Of a DNA stretch of 17,274 nucleotides, positions 1 to 7,921 are shown one piece after another. This stretch comes from Smithellaceae bacterium (GTDB lineage Bacteria > Desulfobacterota > Syntrophia > Syntrophales > Smithellaceae): contig JAQVLL010000004.1 of NCBI GenBank assembly GCA_028704195.1, forward strand, positions 1 through 17,274, given 5' to 3'. Each line of letters starts with the position of its first letter. The stretch's first letter is position 1. The notes beneath the pieces are model-generated. The model was not told the origin of the DNA. It searched no databases and was given only the letters and a program-made list of their open reading frames with translations. The position numbers and the translations under genes were made by a program.

Positions 1-969
1 GCGGTCGTTTTCACCCGCGCCCCGGAAGTAGTCGGTTGCGCGTCGCTGATAGATTTTCATTCCCAGCAGCCTGAGCCAGGCATCCATGAAGTTTTTGCGC
101 ACATGCGGCATGTCCGTTACCTTCAAGCCATAGAGGATACGGTTGGAAGCGTGCGTGATGGCCTCATAGAAGCAGTGCTCGGCAATGCCGATGGATGCCG
201 GTCCGATGTTGAACTTGCCGACGTTGACGGTGTTCAGAGCGGAATCCCACGCATGGGCCCCCCGGGAGAGAATATCATCTTCGGTGATTGGGTAATCATG
301 CAGCGCGAAGTTGGATACATACTCCTGGTGGGAGATGACGTTTTTCTTTAGCTCATAGGCCTTGTTGAGATAGTTGGTAACAAAGAAAGTGTAGTCATCC
401 GTGCCGTCCTTGATCTTGCCAAGAGTCGAGACCATCTCGGCTTCATTGCCGTTGCCGATGTAATATTTTTCTCCATTGGCTACCCAGGTACCATCAGACT
501 TGGGTGTCAAGTTGGTCTCTGTAGAGTAAATATCAGCACCATGTGTTTTTTCGGACAGACCAAAGGCAAAGATTGCTCCTTTTTTGAGCAAATCGGCAGC
601 CTTTTTCTTGGCCTTCTCATTGGGACTCATCCAGATGGGCCCCAATCCCAGAATGGTGACCTGGAAACAGTACCAGTAGCCCAGACCGTAAAAAGCCAGC
701 AATTCGCTGTATTCACTGTTACGTGCCGTGTCCCAGCGGGCATCAGGGTCACCCCCGGCATACTGACTGGGCGTGAGGAGTTTAGCGAAGATTTGTTCTT
801 TACCGATGAAATCGATAAACTCACGGTACCAGACCTTCTTGTTGTAGTCATCGAGGAGTCTCGTTTTGCCCATCTTCTCAAAGAAGGCAATGGTTTTGTT
901 CATAATGGCCTTTGAGCCTTCGTCGGCCATGAGACTCTGGTACTTTTTTGGCTGTAATAAATAATTCAT
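1..969 (-). CDS. Acyl-CoA dehydrogenase, partial (C-terminus beyond the left edge)
   Basis: The reading frame is open without a stop from an ATG at 969 to the window edge, giving 323 residues with the C-terminus missing. It matches the flavin-dependent acyl-CoA dehydrogenase family, which introduces a double bond in acyl-CoA thioesters. Residues 137-146 (GLSEKTHGAD) correspond to the family's T-E-P-x-A-G-S-D substrate/FAD loop in a variant form. ANGEKYYIGNG (164-174) matches the usual N-G-x-K-x-x-I-x-N-G turn, and residues 254-286 resemble the helical C-domain entry, with an Arg at 277. The catalytic glutamate cannot be assessed because that part is probably outside. The start is fixed by AGGAG at 976-980, six bases before this ATG; an in-frame ATG at 975 touches the AGGAG and is too close. 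Members of this kind act in fatty- or aromatic-acid oxidation in syntrophs; the actual substrate is unknown. Confidence 0.9.
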   Translation of the reverse strand, partial: MNYLLQPKKYQSLMADEGSKAIMNKTIAFFEKMGKTRLLDDYNKKVWYREFIDFIGKEQIFAKLLTPSQYAGGDPDARWDTARNSEYSELLAFYGLGYWYCFQVTILGLGPIWMSPNEKAKKKAADLLKKGAIFAFGLSEKTHGADIYSTETNLTPKSDGTWVANGEKYYIGNGNEAEMVSTLGKIKDGTDDYTFFVTNYLNKAYELKKNVISHQEYVSNFALHDYPITEDDILSRGAHAWDSALNTVNVGKFNIGPASIGIAEHCFYEAITHASNRILYGLKVTDMPHVRKNFMDAWLRLLGMKIYQRRATDYFRGAGENDR

Positions 970-1002
970 CTCCATCTCCTTTCAAATAAACCCTGTTATT
1001 TT

Positions 1003-1031
1003 ATATTATCGTTGTAACCATATCCTCAAAA
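1003..1031 (-). promoter_or_regulatory. Possible promoter for the acyl-CoA dehydrogenase gene
   Basis: In the 104-base gap between the HD-GYP gene and the dehydrogenase, a TAATAT -10-like hexamer (1003-1008) lies 17 bases downstream of a weak TTTTGA -35-like hexamer (1026-1031). The gap is AT-rich and the dehydrogenase has a strong ribosome binding site, so an independent promoter is reasonable. The -35 match is poor, and I see no convincing terminator after the HD-GYP gene, so read-through from the upstream pair is also possible. Confidence 0.3.
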
Positions 1032-1073
1032 TAATCAGAAACCTTTATCTTTTTATAAAAAAATCCGACAAGA

Positions 1074-2516
1074 TCACTTTTCATGCAGGAAAAACTCGGC
1101 AGCCTGAATTCCAAAACGCGTGGGCTCGATACCGCGAACAACATTCAAGGAAGGTGAACCGCCCTTCGCGACCTGATCCGCAAGGTAGACCATGTCACCC
1201 CGGATCAGGTTGCCTTTACCGTCGTTCACCAGAAGCAGGACAAGTGGCAGGTCATTCCGGGATTCTTCGGGATAGTCCATTATCAGAGCAAAATTTCCGT
1301 CGCTCAGTTCCACCATCGAACCGACAGGATAAATCCCCATCATCCGGATAAAACTCTTCAATAAAATCGGATCAAATTTCTGCCCCCTTTCGCTCCACAT
1401 TTTTCTCAGGGCTTCATCCGGAGCGTAAGCTCTGGCACGATAGGCTCTCTGTGCGGTTAGGGCTTCGTAAACATCGGAAATACGAAGAATTTTCCCGATG
1501 AGACTTATCTTATCCATAAAGATCGTCCTGGGATAACCACTCATATCAGGATTGAGGTGGTGCTCAAAAGGACCAAGGATAATCCTCGATCGCAATTTGT
1601 GAGGCGCATTCAGCCTGAGAATTTTCCTGACACCGATCAGGGGATGCGCCTTCATTTGATCCCATTCCCCCATGCTGAGCTCTCCCTGCTTATGCAAAAC
1701 ATCCTTCGAAACACCCACTTTCCCTAAATCGTGCAAAAGGCCGCAAACCGAAAGATATTCGAGGGAGATATCGGACATGTTTATCTGCCTGCCCAGGCAT
1801 GTCGCCAGCAGGGCAACATTGACAGAATGCGTGTAGGTGTAATCATCGTAGTCTTTTATGGACGCCAGCCCGAGCATCAAAGAATTGTCTTCCCTGACCA
1901 GATCAACAATGTTCTGAGCCAGACGTCTTGTCTTCCGAACCCCCACAATTCCCTTGCATGCTTTTTGCGCCACTTCCCGCACGGTATCCACAGCATGAAT
2001 ATAAGTGCTCCGGGCTTTCTCATAGCGCTCATCTTCCAGACTCACTGCCTTAACCGACAATTCTTCATCCTGCTTGCGAATCACCTGAACCCATGAAAAT
2101 CCATGCTCCAGTATTTTCTCTTCAAACCAGGCGGGTGGATCAGCAGACATTACCGAATCATTAAGCAGACGGATAACAGCAACAAAATCCTCGGTCGATA
2201 CATTTTTGGAAGCATTAAAAAATATAATCTGTCCAATGGTCCTTTGGGTAAAAAATGCCACCATTCCGTTGATGATGCTGGACAGGTCTCTTCGATATTG
2301 AAGCCGTTCCCCACGGATATGAAACCTTCCACGCCAGAGATGAACGCTGATATCATCGCCTCCGCTCAGGGAATCCATCACTCCCTTTAATTCCCCGACT
2401 CCCTTTCTGATCAAATGGTTATTGTCCCGATAGATGCGAACGGTATTAATCAAACGGTACAGGAACTTCAAGAATTCCTGACCGGAGCGCGCCAATGTGG
2501 ACTGAAAATCAGCCAT
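1074..2516 (-). CDS. HD-GYP domain protein, probable cyclic-di-GMP phosphodiesterase with a variant active site
   Basis: The 480-residue soluble protein has an HD-GYP domain at about residues 220-390: H230 (YTHSVNVA), H262-D263-x-G-K266, H291 (KAHPLIG), H319-H320 followed by D324 and G327-Y328-P329, and D348 in ISDVYEALT. Such domains are metal phosphodiesterases that degrade cyclic di-GMP in the cytoplasm. The usual signature H-H-E-x-x-D-G-x-G-Y-P reads HHLNPDMSGYP here, so the Glu is Leu and the first Gly is Met; activity may be altered or lost. The first 170 residues are not a domain I can name, but about 16-120 resemble the N-terminus of the upstream HEAT-like protein. Residues 390-480 form a further C-terminal region. 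The start lies two bases after the upstream stop codon, with a GGGAG inside the end of that gene, so the two genes are surely cotranscribed. Confidence 0.9.
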   Translation of the reverse strand: MADFQSTLARSGQEFLKFLYRLINTVRIYRDNNHLIRKGVGELKGVMDSLSGGDDISVHLWRGRFHIRGERLQYRRDLSSIINGMVAFFTQRTIGQIIFFNASKNVSTEDFVAVIRLLNDSVMSADPPAWFEEKILEHGFSWVQVIRKQDEELSVKAVSLEDERYEKARSTYIHAVDTVREVAQKACKGIVGVRKTRRLAQNIVDLVREDNSLMLGLASIKDYDDYTYTHSVNVALLATCLGRQINMSDISLEYLSVCGLLHDLGKVGVSKDVLHKQGELSMGEWDQMKAHPLIGVRKILRLNAPHKLRSRIILGPFEHHLNPDMSGYPRTIFMDKISLIGKILRISDVYEALTAQRAYRARAYAPDEALRKMWSERGQKFDPILLKSFIRMMGIYPVGSMVELSDGNFALIMDYPEESRNDLPLVLLLVNDGKGNLIRGDMVYLADQVAKGGSPSLNVVRGIEPTRFGIQAAEFFLHEK

Positions 2517-2518
2517 GG

Positions 2519-4213
2519 TTACCGGTCTCCCTTTTTTTTCTGATTTTCCCTACTGAGATCCCTGAAAACGATTCGCAGGCTTGGATGCAGTGACCGGCGG
2601 GCCTTATCCAGCAGTTGTTCTGATTCAGGTATCGATAAAGCTTCCAGCGCAACGACTGCGCCTCTTCGATACAGTGCCCTCCAAAATCCAGGCAGCCATT
2701 TGCGGTTCAACAGTATCTCACGAAGATAAGGAATAGAACGCAAAGACCCGCAGCGGCCCAGCGTTTTGAAACAAACCATGACGTGATCGGCCTGATCTTT
2801 TTGAAAAGTTGTGTTTCCGAGGTACGCCAGAAACAGCGCTTCTATTACACTGTCGCGTTTTTTCCCCAATTGCCTCATCACCAGACGGCGGACAACCTCA
2901 TCGGGATCATCAATCCACTCAAAAACCTCCCTGAGCGGGACAAGGCCACGATCCATAATCTCCCTGATCGCCTTTTCACGAATAAGTGACGAATCCCTGT
3001 GTAATAGTTTCATCAGATAGTGCAGGGATTTTTCCTTCTCCAGTTGAACAATGATAGGAATCAGATTGTCCACAAGTTTTTCATCTGAATGATCCAGCAA
3101 ATCTTCCAGCGGGCGCATATTCTTACCGGCAAGAACGATTATGGAATCGGACAAAATCTGCTTTTTTCTTTGAGATGCTCCATCAGCAAGCAGAAGGGCC
3201 AGTGTACGGATGGCTTGCCCGTCTAAATATTTGAAAATCTGTTCAAGAATATCCGTCTGTTCCGCATTGATGTGATTCCATGTCTGCAAGATAGGCGACA
3301 GGGAATCAACATCGGATGCTTTCTGAAAGAAGTTTTCAGCGATTGGCACTGCCCAGGGCATCTGCTTCCTGTACTGTTCGACAATCTTGCGCAGTCCCCA
3401 GACGATTTTAAGAGATATGTCAAATTCTTCCCGTGCAAGGGTCCCGGTGAATTCTTCGGATAAAACCTCCAGAATGGTTCGAAAACTTTCTTCATCACGA
3501 TACAGCAGAAGGATATCAAGCAGTGCATTCACATACGATGAAAAATCGGCTTCTTCCTCAAAGTGAATCATCTCCTGCAGCTGTTCCTGTTCCTGCTCGC
3601 TCAAGATCAGTGCAACCGGATCAATCTCCGGTTGACGGTCATACGGTTTCTCACCCAGATTCTTTTCTCCCGGTTCTGTTAAATCAAGCTCTGCCTTGAA
3701 AGAGGAAATGCTGTCTTTCATCTCCCCGTCAGCATTAACAAAAAAATCAGCAACATCATATTGAATGTGTGAGAATTGCGCTTCCCAGATGTTGGTCACG
3801 ATATCGCCTTCAGGTTCGGATGACAATATCATGTGTTGATTAACGATCGTTAGAAAACTTTTAATTTCTTCCAGATCAATTCCCTGGTTGAATTCGATCC
3901 ATCTGATTCCATCGCGGAAGAGCGTGAAGGGCAGCGTCCCTTCTTCGTGAGGTTCCGAAGAAATCTCTTCATCCAACGAAACGATCCGGTTTCTTTCAAT
4001 CTCAAGTCTTAAATATTCGTATTTTTGAAGATAAGCTTCGAGCGTTTGATGAAACTGTTTTATCGATTTAACTGGAATGCTGTGCCCTGGTGGATAGAGA
4101 GAAAGATTCTTGCTGGCCAGAAGCATTCCTGCATATACTTTCTTGGTTTCTTTCAAGACATCTTCCTGAAAAAATTTACCCGTTCCCAAAGGTATTTTAT
4201 CTTGAGCACTCAT
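2519..4213 (-). CDS. HEAT-repeat-like protein, probable partner of the HD-GYP protein
   Basis: The protein has 564 residues, no signal peptide and no membrane segment. An N-terminal module (about 25-128) contains YPPGH at 40-44 and a hydrophobic stretch at 95-126; it resembles the N-terminus of the adjacent HD-GYP protein. An acidic linker (about 165-225, rich in Glu and Gln) follows. From about 330 to 545 there are repeated helical pairs of HEAT/armadillo type, for example around DSSLIREKAIREIMDRG and DDPDEVVRRLVMRQLG, which usually form protein-binding surfaces. The gene ends two bases before the HD-GYP start, so the products probably act together, perhaps as scaffold or sensor and effector; this is inference. 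The ribosome binding site before the ATG at 4213 is weak (GGTCGG-like), so the start is less certain than for most genes here. Confidence 0.72.
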   Translation of the reverse strand: MSAQDKIPLGTGKFFQEDVLKETKKVYAGMLLASKNLSLYPPGHSIPVKSIKQFHQTLEAYLQKYEYLRLEIERNRIVSLDEEISSEPHEEGTLPFTLFRDGIRWIEFNQGIDLEEIKSFLTIVNQHMILSSEPEGDIVTNIWEAQFSHIQYDVADFFVNADGEMKDSISSFKAELDLTEPGEKNLGEKPYDRQPEIDPVALILSEQEQEQLQEMIHFEEEADFSSYVNALLDILLLYRDEESFRTILEVLSEEFTGTLAREEFDISLKIVWGLRKIVEQYRKQMPWAVPIAENFFQKASDVDSLSPILQTWNHINAEQTDILEQIFKYLDGQAIRTLALLLADGASQRKKQILSDSIIVLAGKNMRPLEDLLDHSDEKLVDNLIPIIVQLEKEKSLHYLMKLLHRDSSLIREKAIREIMDRGLVPLREVFEWIDDPDEVVRRLVMRQLGKKRDSVIEALFLAYLGNTTFQKDQADHVMVCFKTLGRCGSLRSIPYLREILLNRKWLPGFWRALYRRGAVVALEALSIPESEQLLDKARRSLHPSLRIVFRDLSRENQKKKGDR

Positions 4214-4312
4214 AAACCGACCATCAATTGAACAAATTTCTAAATTCTATTTTATCTTGGCATCATTGCCGGGTACAGTTTAAATGAAGTAGAGGAAAGT
4301 AAGGAAGTCAAT

Positions 4313-4340
4313 TTTCTACACGCAAAAAAGACACGGTCAA
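4313..4340 (-). promoter_or_regulatory. Possible promoter for the HEAT-like/HD-GYP pair
   Basis: The 255-base gap 4214-4468 holds no gene. The best promoter candidate is TTGACC (4335-4340), 16 bases before TAGAAA (4313-4318), about 100 bases upstream of the HEAT-like gene. The element AAATTGAC occurs twice on this strand (4336-4343 and 4307-4314) as a direct repeat around the site. Neither the hexamers nor the repeat is strong enough to be sure. I see no clear terminator for the DUF169 gene in this gap. Confidence 0.3.
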
Positions 4341-4468
4341 TTTCACATTTCGTTATATTGAATTCGGCCTACGGCTTGAATCCCATTCCAACATCATAAA
4401 TCGTTAAGAATAGGGTGGCCAAATGCAGAACTACGCCACACATTAATAATTAAATAACACAGTTTCGT

Positions 4469-5305
4469 TTAAACGTCCATATTGCTTTTTTCAGCCAACA
4501 GACTCTGCCAGGTATGCCGTTCAAGAAAAGAGCCGGGCACATTTTGTTCCATTTCTTCGAATAAATGAAAAGGTACAGAAAAAGTCATGAAGTGCGGATC
4601 GCCCAGCTGTTTACGGACATACAATCGTGCAGACAAATCCGTCATCCCGACAACAGCGCGGGGGGTGGGTGATTTCAATTCGCTATAAGGATAAATGCCT
4701 ATGGTCTGACAGCCTGCAGCGTAGGGCATAATCACGTTTTCATTGTCGCCTCGCCCATAATTGGCCAGCACCGTAAGTGCGGAGATCTGATCGGGATTCA
4801 CAAGGAAGATGACCACCCGGGGCTTATCCTTCGACAAATCCACATCAGACAATGGCTTGAACACAACGAAGGCATGTGGAATGTCCATCATCGGTAAAAC
4901 ATCAATAAATTTTCGGACTCCCTCGGGATTTTTGATGTAGCGTTCGCCGTGTAGAAAATTTTCATGACTTTCTTTGGTCATAAAAGGTTTAATCTTTTCG
5001 GCAATCTCTGCGCCTCCGGGCCGTGTGGAATTTCCCGAAGACAGAAAATGACAGAATCCTTCTTCTCCGCCGGGGAAATTTTTATACTGATTACCGAATC
5101 CCAACCCGACACCACCGCCAAAGCAGCCAAACGTTTTTCTGTCGGCTACAGCGGGCTTCCCTTTGGCGGCATGGACAAGCAGCCACATCACGCACCCCCA
5201 CCTGCCTTCGGAAAACTGCATGGCTCCTTCGGGTTTTTCATCGGCCCACAATAGTGCAACCGGCTGGTATTGAAGATGAGTGGCTTTGGCGATTTGACTT
5301 TCCAT
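4469..5305 (-). CDS. DUF169 family protein
   Basis: This 278-residue soluble protein fits the DUF169 family, found widely in anaerobic bacteria and archaea and with no established function. Visible hallmarks are an N-terminal QPVALLW, Cys38 in WGCVMW, the glycine-rich FGCFGGGVGLGFG (59-71, with Cys61), Cys85, and AAGCQ with Cys199. The four cysteines and glycine-rich segment would suit a cofactor or metal site, but that is speculation. The frame could begin at a TTG at 5329, but the ATG at 5305 has a good GGGAGGG at 5313-5319, seven bases upstream, and the -10 site at 5330-5335 would put the transcript start downstream of the TTG. The gene stands alone between the pho operon and the HEAT-like/HD-GYP pair. 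Confidence 0.85.
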   Translation of the reverse strand: MESQIAKATHLQYQPVALLWADEKPEGAMQFSEGRWGCVMWLLVHAAKGKPAVADRKTFGCFGGGVGLGFGNQYKNFPGGEEGFCHFLSSGNSTRPGGAEIAEKIKPFMTKESHENFLHGERYIKNPEGVRKFIDVLPMMDIPHAFVVFKPLSDVDLSKDKPRVVIFLVNPDQISALTVLANYGRGDNENVIMPYAAGCQTIGIYPYSELKSPTPRAVVGMTDLSARLYVRKQLGDPHFMTFSVPFHLFEEMEQNVPGSFLERHTWQSLLAEKSNMDV

Positions 5306-5329
5306 TTTCTGACCCTCCCAATTACACAA

Positions 5330-5358
5330 ATTATACTTTTTGGTTTTGAAAAAATAAA
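5330..5358 (-). promoter_or_regulatory. Probable promoter of the DUF169 gene
   Basis: A perfect TATAAT (5330-5335) lies about 25 bases upstream of the DUF169 ATG. The hexamer 17 bases further up (TTTATT) is a poor -35, so an activator or another sigma contact may be needed. The predicted untranslated leader is very short, about 18 bases, and carries the GGGAGGG ribosome binding site. Confidence 0.5.
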
Positions 5359-5386
5359 GCGGATTTTGCGCGGAAACACGTCAAAT

Positions 5387-5439
5387 CTGCACAGGCTGTT
5401 GCCCAAATATCCTTTTCGCTTGGGCAACAGCTCATGCAG
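5387..5439. repeat. Long two-part inverted repeat between phoR and the DUF169 gene
   Basis: Perfect 12-base arms GCTGTTGCCCAA (5395-5406) and TTGGGCAACAGC (5420-5431) enclose a 13-base loop. Outer five-base arms CTGCA (5387-5391) and TGCAG (5435-5439) extend the stem across a three-by-three internal loop. No T-run follows directly on either strand, so it is not a standard intrinsic terminator. It lies just after the phoR stop and about 55 bases upstream of the DUF169 -10 site, so it could stabilise the 3' end of the pho transcript, act in Rho-linked termination, or be an operator. Confidence 0.75.
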
Positions 5440-5458
5440 GGATGAAAATCTTGTCAAG

Positions 5459-7204
5459 CTAACCTTTGTTCACCGGGAAAAATAATAAGACTTTGGTTCC
5501 CGTACCCAACTGGCTTTCAATTTCCATCCTTCCGCCGTGAGCTATCATCAGATGCTTGACTATGGAAAGGCCCAGGCCCGTGCCGCCCAGTTCACGGGAC
5601 CGGGTCTTGTCAACACGGTAAAAGCGTTCACCCAGCCGTGAGATTTCTTCCCGGGGAATACCACCTCCGGTATCGGTAATCGAAACGACGAGGTTTTCTC
5701 CCTGAACAAAACAGTCAATCGAAACATGTCCGCCGTCCGGCGTGAATTTCACGGCGTTGTCAAGCACATTGACAAAAACCTGGCTCAGCCTGTCGCGATC
5801 CGCTTTGACCGCAGGCAAATCCTTTGGGATATGGTTTTCAATCGTGATGGCCTTAACCTCTGCACCGGCTTCCAAAAGAGAAATCACATTGCCTGCAATT
5901 TCCGATAGCGAGATGTCTTCAAAATGAAGGGCCACCTCCCCCAGCTCGATCTTTGAAATGGTCATCAAATCTTCGACCAGGCGGTTGAGGCGCCGGGCCT
6001 GATTGAGGATGATATCGATAAATCGTTTTGCATCCTGCGGACGATCCAGCGCGCCATCCTGAAGCGTTTCCAGATAACCGATAATCGCGGTAAGCGGCGT
6101 GCGGATTTCATGCGTAACGTTTGCAACAAAATCCGTCCGGATGCGTTCGAGTTTTTTCAGGCGCGTCACATCATGAAACACAATCATGGTCTTCTCTTCA
6201 CCCGGAAGCCCCTGAACCCCGGAAAGACTGACATTCATAATGACGGGATCGGCCCCGCCCAGAGCAATTTCCCTCGACGCACCGGTCTTTGTGTTCTTAA
6301 AACTCTGAAATGCGTTTTGCAGCTCGACATTGCGGAAAGATTCCAAAAGCGTCTTGCCGAGAAAGTCCTCGTACTGCCCCGATAGAATACCCGCCAGCGA
6401 TGGGCTGAGAAATTCGATGCGTTCCTCGCGGTTCAGGATCAGGACCCCTTCGTTGATGCTGGTGAGGGCGGTCATCAATTTACTTTTCTCTTCGTTGGCG
6501 AGTTGGATCTTGTCCTGGAGCTCCTCGACCAGATAATTGATATTTTCCGCCAACGTTTTTGTTTCGTCGGTTGTCTGCATCCTGAGAAATCCCACGGGAA
6601 GGCCCTGCCGAAGTCTCTGCGTAAATTCCTCCATGGTTCGAATCGGCTCGGATAAGCGCCAGGCAAAAAACATGGCCACCAATAAAGATACGATTGCACC
6701 GATGACCATGGCCAGGAAAATGGACTGGTAAACCTGTTCGACTGCGCTCTGCACATCATGAAGTGGACGGGCCAGACGGACATAACCGCTGATTTTTTCT
6801 CTGTCTTTAATGACGACGGCCACGTAAAGCATATCCACGCCCAGCGTGCTACTGTAGCGGACGGCTCTGCCTGTCCCCCGCAGTCTGGCACTCTGGATCT
6901 CCGGACGGTAAAGGTGATTCTCCAGCCCGGTAATTTCTTTTTCCGAATCGGCAAAGACAACACCCTGCGCGTTCACGAGGGTCACGCGGGACTGTGAGAT
7001 CTTGCTGATGACCTGAAGATGCCCGGATATGGCCTGCGCCGTGTTCAGATCGACAAGTTCGGCGTAATGCATCAGTTCCTGTTCGATTCTGGCTGTAATA
7101 ATTTCATCCACCTTATCTTTGACCAGCAGATCCAGAACAAAGAAAGACAGGCTGATAATCACCAGATAGGAAAATAATATTTTCAGAAACAGATTACGCT
7201 TCAC
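5459..7204 (-). CDS. phoR: Phosphate regulon sensor histidine kinase PhoR
   Basis: This 581-residue inner-membrane kinase would phosphorylate PhoB under phosphate limitation. Order of parts: transmembrane segment about 5-28; an extracytoplasmic sensor about 29-155; a second transmembrane segment about 157-180; HAMP linker about 180-230; a PAS domain about 243-345; then the kinase core. The H-box ANVTHEIRTPL places the phosphorylated His at 365, the N-box has N483 (LDNAVKF), G1 is DTGGGIP (511-517) and G2 is GTGLGLS (541-547). All catalytic motifs are intact. It starts with GTG at 7204, supported by AAGGAG five bases upstream that overlaps the phoU stop codon, suggesting translational coupling. 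It closes the pst operon, far from phoB at the other end of the cluster. PhoR orthologues in Gram-positives share this layout; the pst context makes the assignment firm. Confidence 0.93.
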   Translation of the reverse strand: MKRNLFLKILFSYLVIISLSFFVLDLLVKDKVDEIITARIEQELMHYAELVDLNTAQAISGHLQVISKISQSRVTLVNAQGVVFADSEKEITGLENHLYRPEIQSARLRGTGRAVRYSSTLGVDMLYVAVVIKDREKISGYVRLARPLHDVQSAVEQVYQSIFLAMVIGAIVSLLVAMFFAWRLSEPIRTMEEFTQRLRQGLPVGFLRMQTTDETKTLAENINYLVEELQDKIQLANEEKSKLMTALTSINEGVLILNREERIEFLSPSLAGILSGQYEDFLGKTLLESFRNVELQNAFQSFKNTKTGASREIALGGADPVIMNVSLSGVQGLPGEEKTMIVFHDVTRLKKLERIRTDFVANVTHEIRTPLTAIIGYLETLQDGALDRPQDAKRFIDIILNQARRLNRLVEDLMTISKIELGEVALHFEDISLSEIAGNVISLLEAGAEVKAITIENHIPKDLPAVKADRDRLSQVFVNVLDNAVKFTPDGGHVSIDCFVQGENLVVSITDTGGGIPREEISRLGERFYRVDKTRSRELGGTGLGLSIVKHLMIAHGGRMEIESQLGTGTKVLLFFPVNKG

Positions 7205-7213
7205 ACGATCTCC

Positions 7214-7903
7214 TTACTCCAGCATATTACAGGTCCGATGCCGCACACATTCGCCGGTTACCATGTAGGTGACCATATCGGCGATTCCCTTGGCGTGATC
7301 GGCAATCCGCTCCATATTTTTGGAAACCTGCATGACCAGCAGGGCCCGGTGAATGTTTTTGGAATCCTCCATCATGAATGTCAGGAGTTCGCGGAATATC
7401 TGTTCATTGAGGTCATCAATGACCTGTTCCACCCGCCGGACTTTTTCCGCCTGATCCAGATCACTTTTCACAAAACTGTCCAGAGAATCTTTAATCATGC
7501 CTCCAACCAGATCAGCCATACGCGGCAGGTCGATATAAGGTTTGAGTTGCGGCTCTTCATTAAGCTGCATGGCCTTTTCGGCAATATTCACAGCCATATC
7601 CCCTATGCGCTCCAGGTGGCCGGTAATTTTAATGGCCGTCGTGATAAAACGCAGATCAATCGCCGTGGGCTGGCGAAGCGCCAGAATCTTGATACAGCGC
7701 TCTTCAAGATCGGTATCCAGACGATCAATTTCATCATCATCCCGGATAACACTGCGGGCCAGTTCCGTATCACGGTCGGAAAGGGACTTCATTGCCTTGC
7801 GGATGGCGGTTTCAGTCAGCGCCCCGAGATAAATAATGCCGTCCTTGATCGCCTGCAGCTCTTTTTCATAGTGCAAACTGGTGTGTCGCTTTTCTTCCAT
7901 CAT
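7214..7903 (-). CDS. phoU: Phosphate transport regulator PhoU
   Basis: The 229-residue cytoplasmic helical protein has the two-fold repeat typical of PhoU. Each repeat carries the metal-binding E-x-x-x-D core: HLERIGDMAVNIAE (96-109; E98, D102) and NMERIADHAKGIAD (196-209; E198, D202). PhoU links the state of the Pst transporter to PhoR and is needed to keep the Pho regulon off when phosphate is sufficient. Length is close to the usual 220-240 residues. Two consecutive ATG codons form the start; GGAGGG lies just upstream and could serve either. It sits 18 bases after pstB and 9 bases before phoR, so the three genes form one transcript. Confidence 0.95.
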   Translation of the reverse strand: MMEEKRHTSLHYEKELQAIKDGIIYLGALTETAIRKAMKSLSDRDTELARSVIRDDDEIDRLDTDLEERCIKILALRQPTAIDLRFITTAIKITGHLERIGDMAVNIAEKAMQLNEEPQLKPYIDLPRMADLVGGMIKDSLDSFVKSDLDQAEKVRRVEQVIDDLNEQIFRELLTFMMEDSKNIHRALLVMQVSKNMERIADHAKGIADMVTYMVTGECVRHRTCNMLE

Positions 7904-7921
7904 TAACCCTCCAGTAAATAC

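Noticed and set aside
541..915. Plus-strand open frame of 124 codons at the left edge
   Set aside because: It is the reverse of the acyl-CoA dehydrogenase frame, which is open from 969 to the edge and carries family motifs.
5306..5329. Longer DUF169 start at a TTG (5329)
   Set aside because: The GGGAGGG at 5313-5319 fits the ATG at 5305 and would lie inside the coding region of the longer form; the -10 at 5330-5335 also argues against it.
5387..5439. Calling the long hairpin after phoR an intrinsic terminator
   Set aside because: No T-run follows the stem on either strand; the T-rich stretch lies some 30 bases further on.
7238..7906. Plus-strand open frame of 222 codons
   Set aside because: It is antisense to phoU over almost its whole length, resembles no family, and has no independent ribosome binding site that stands out.
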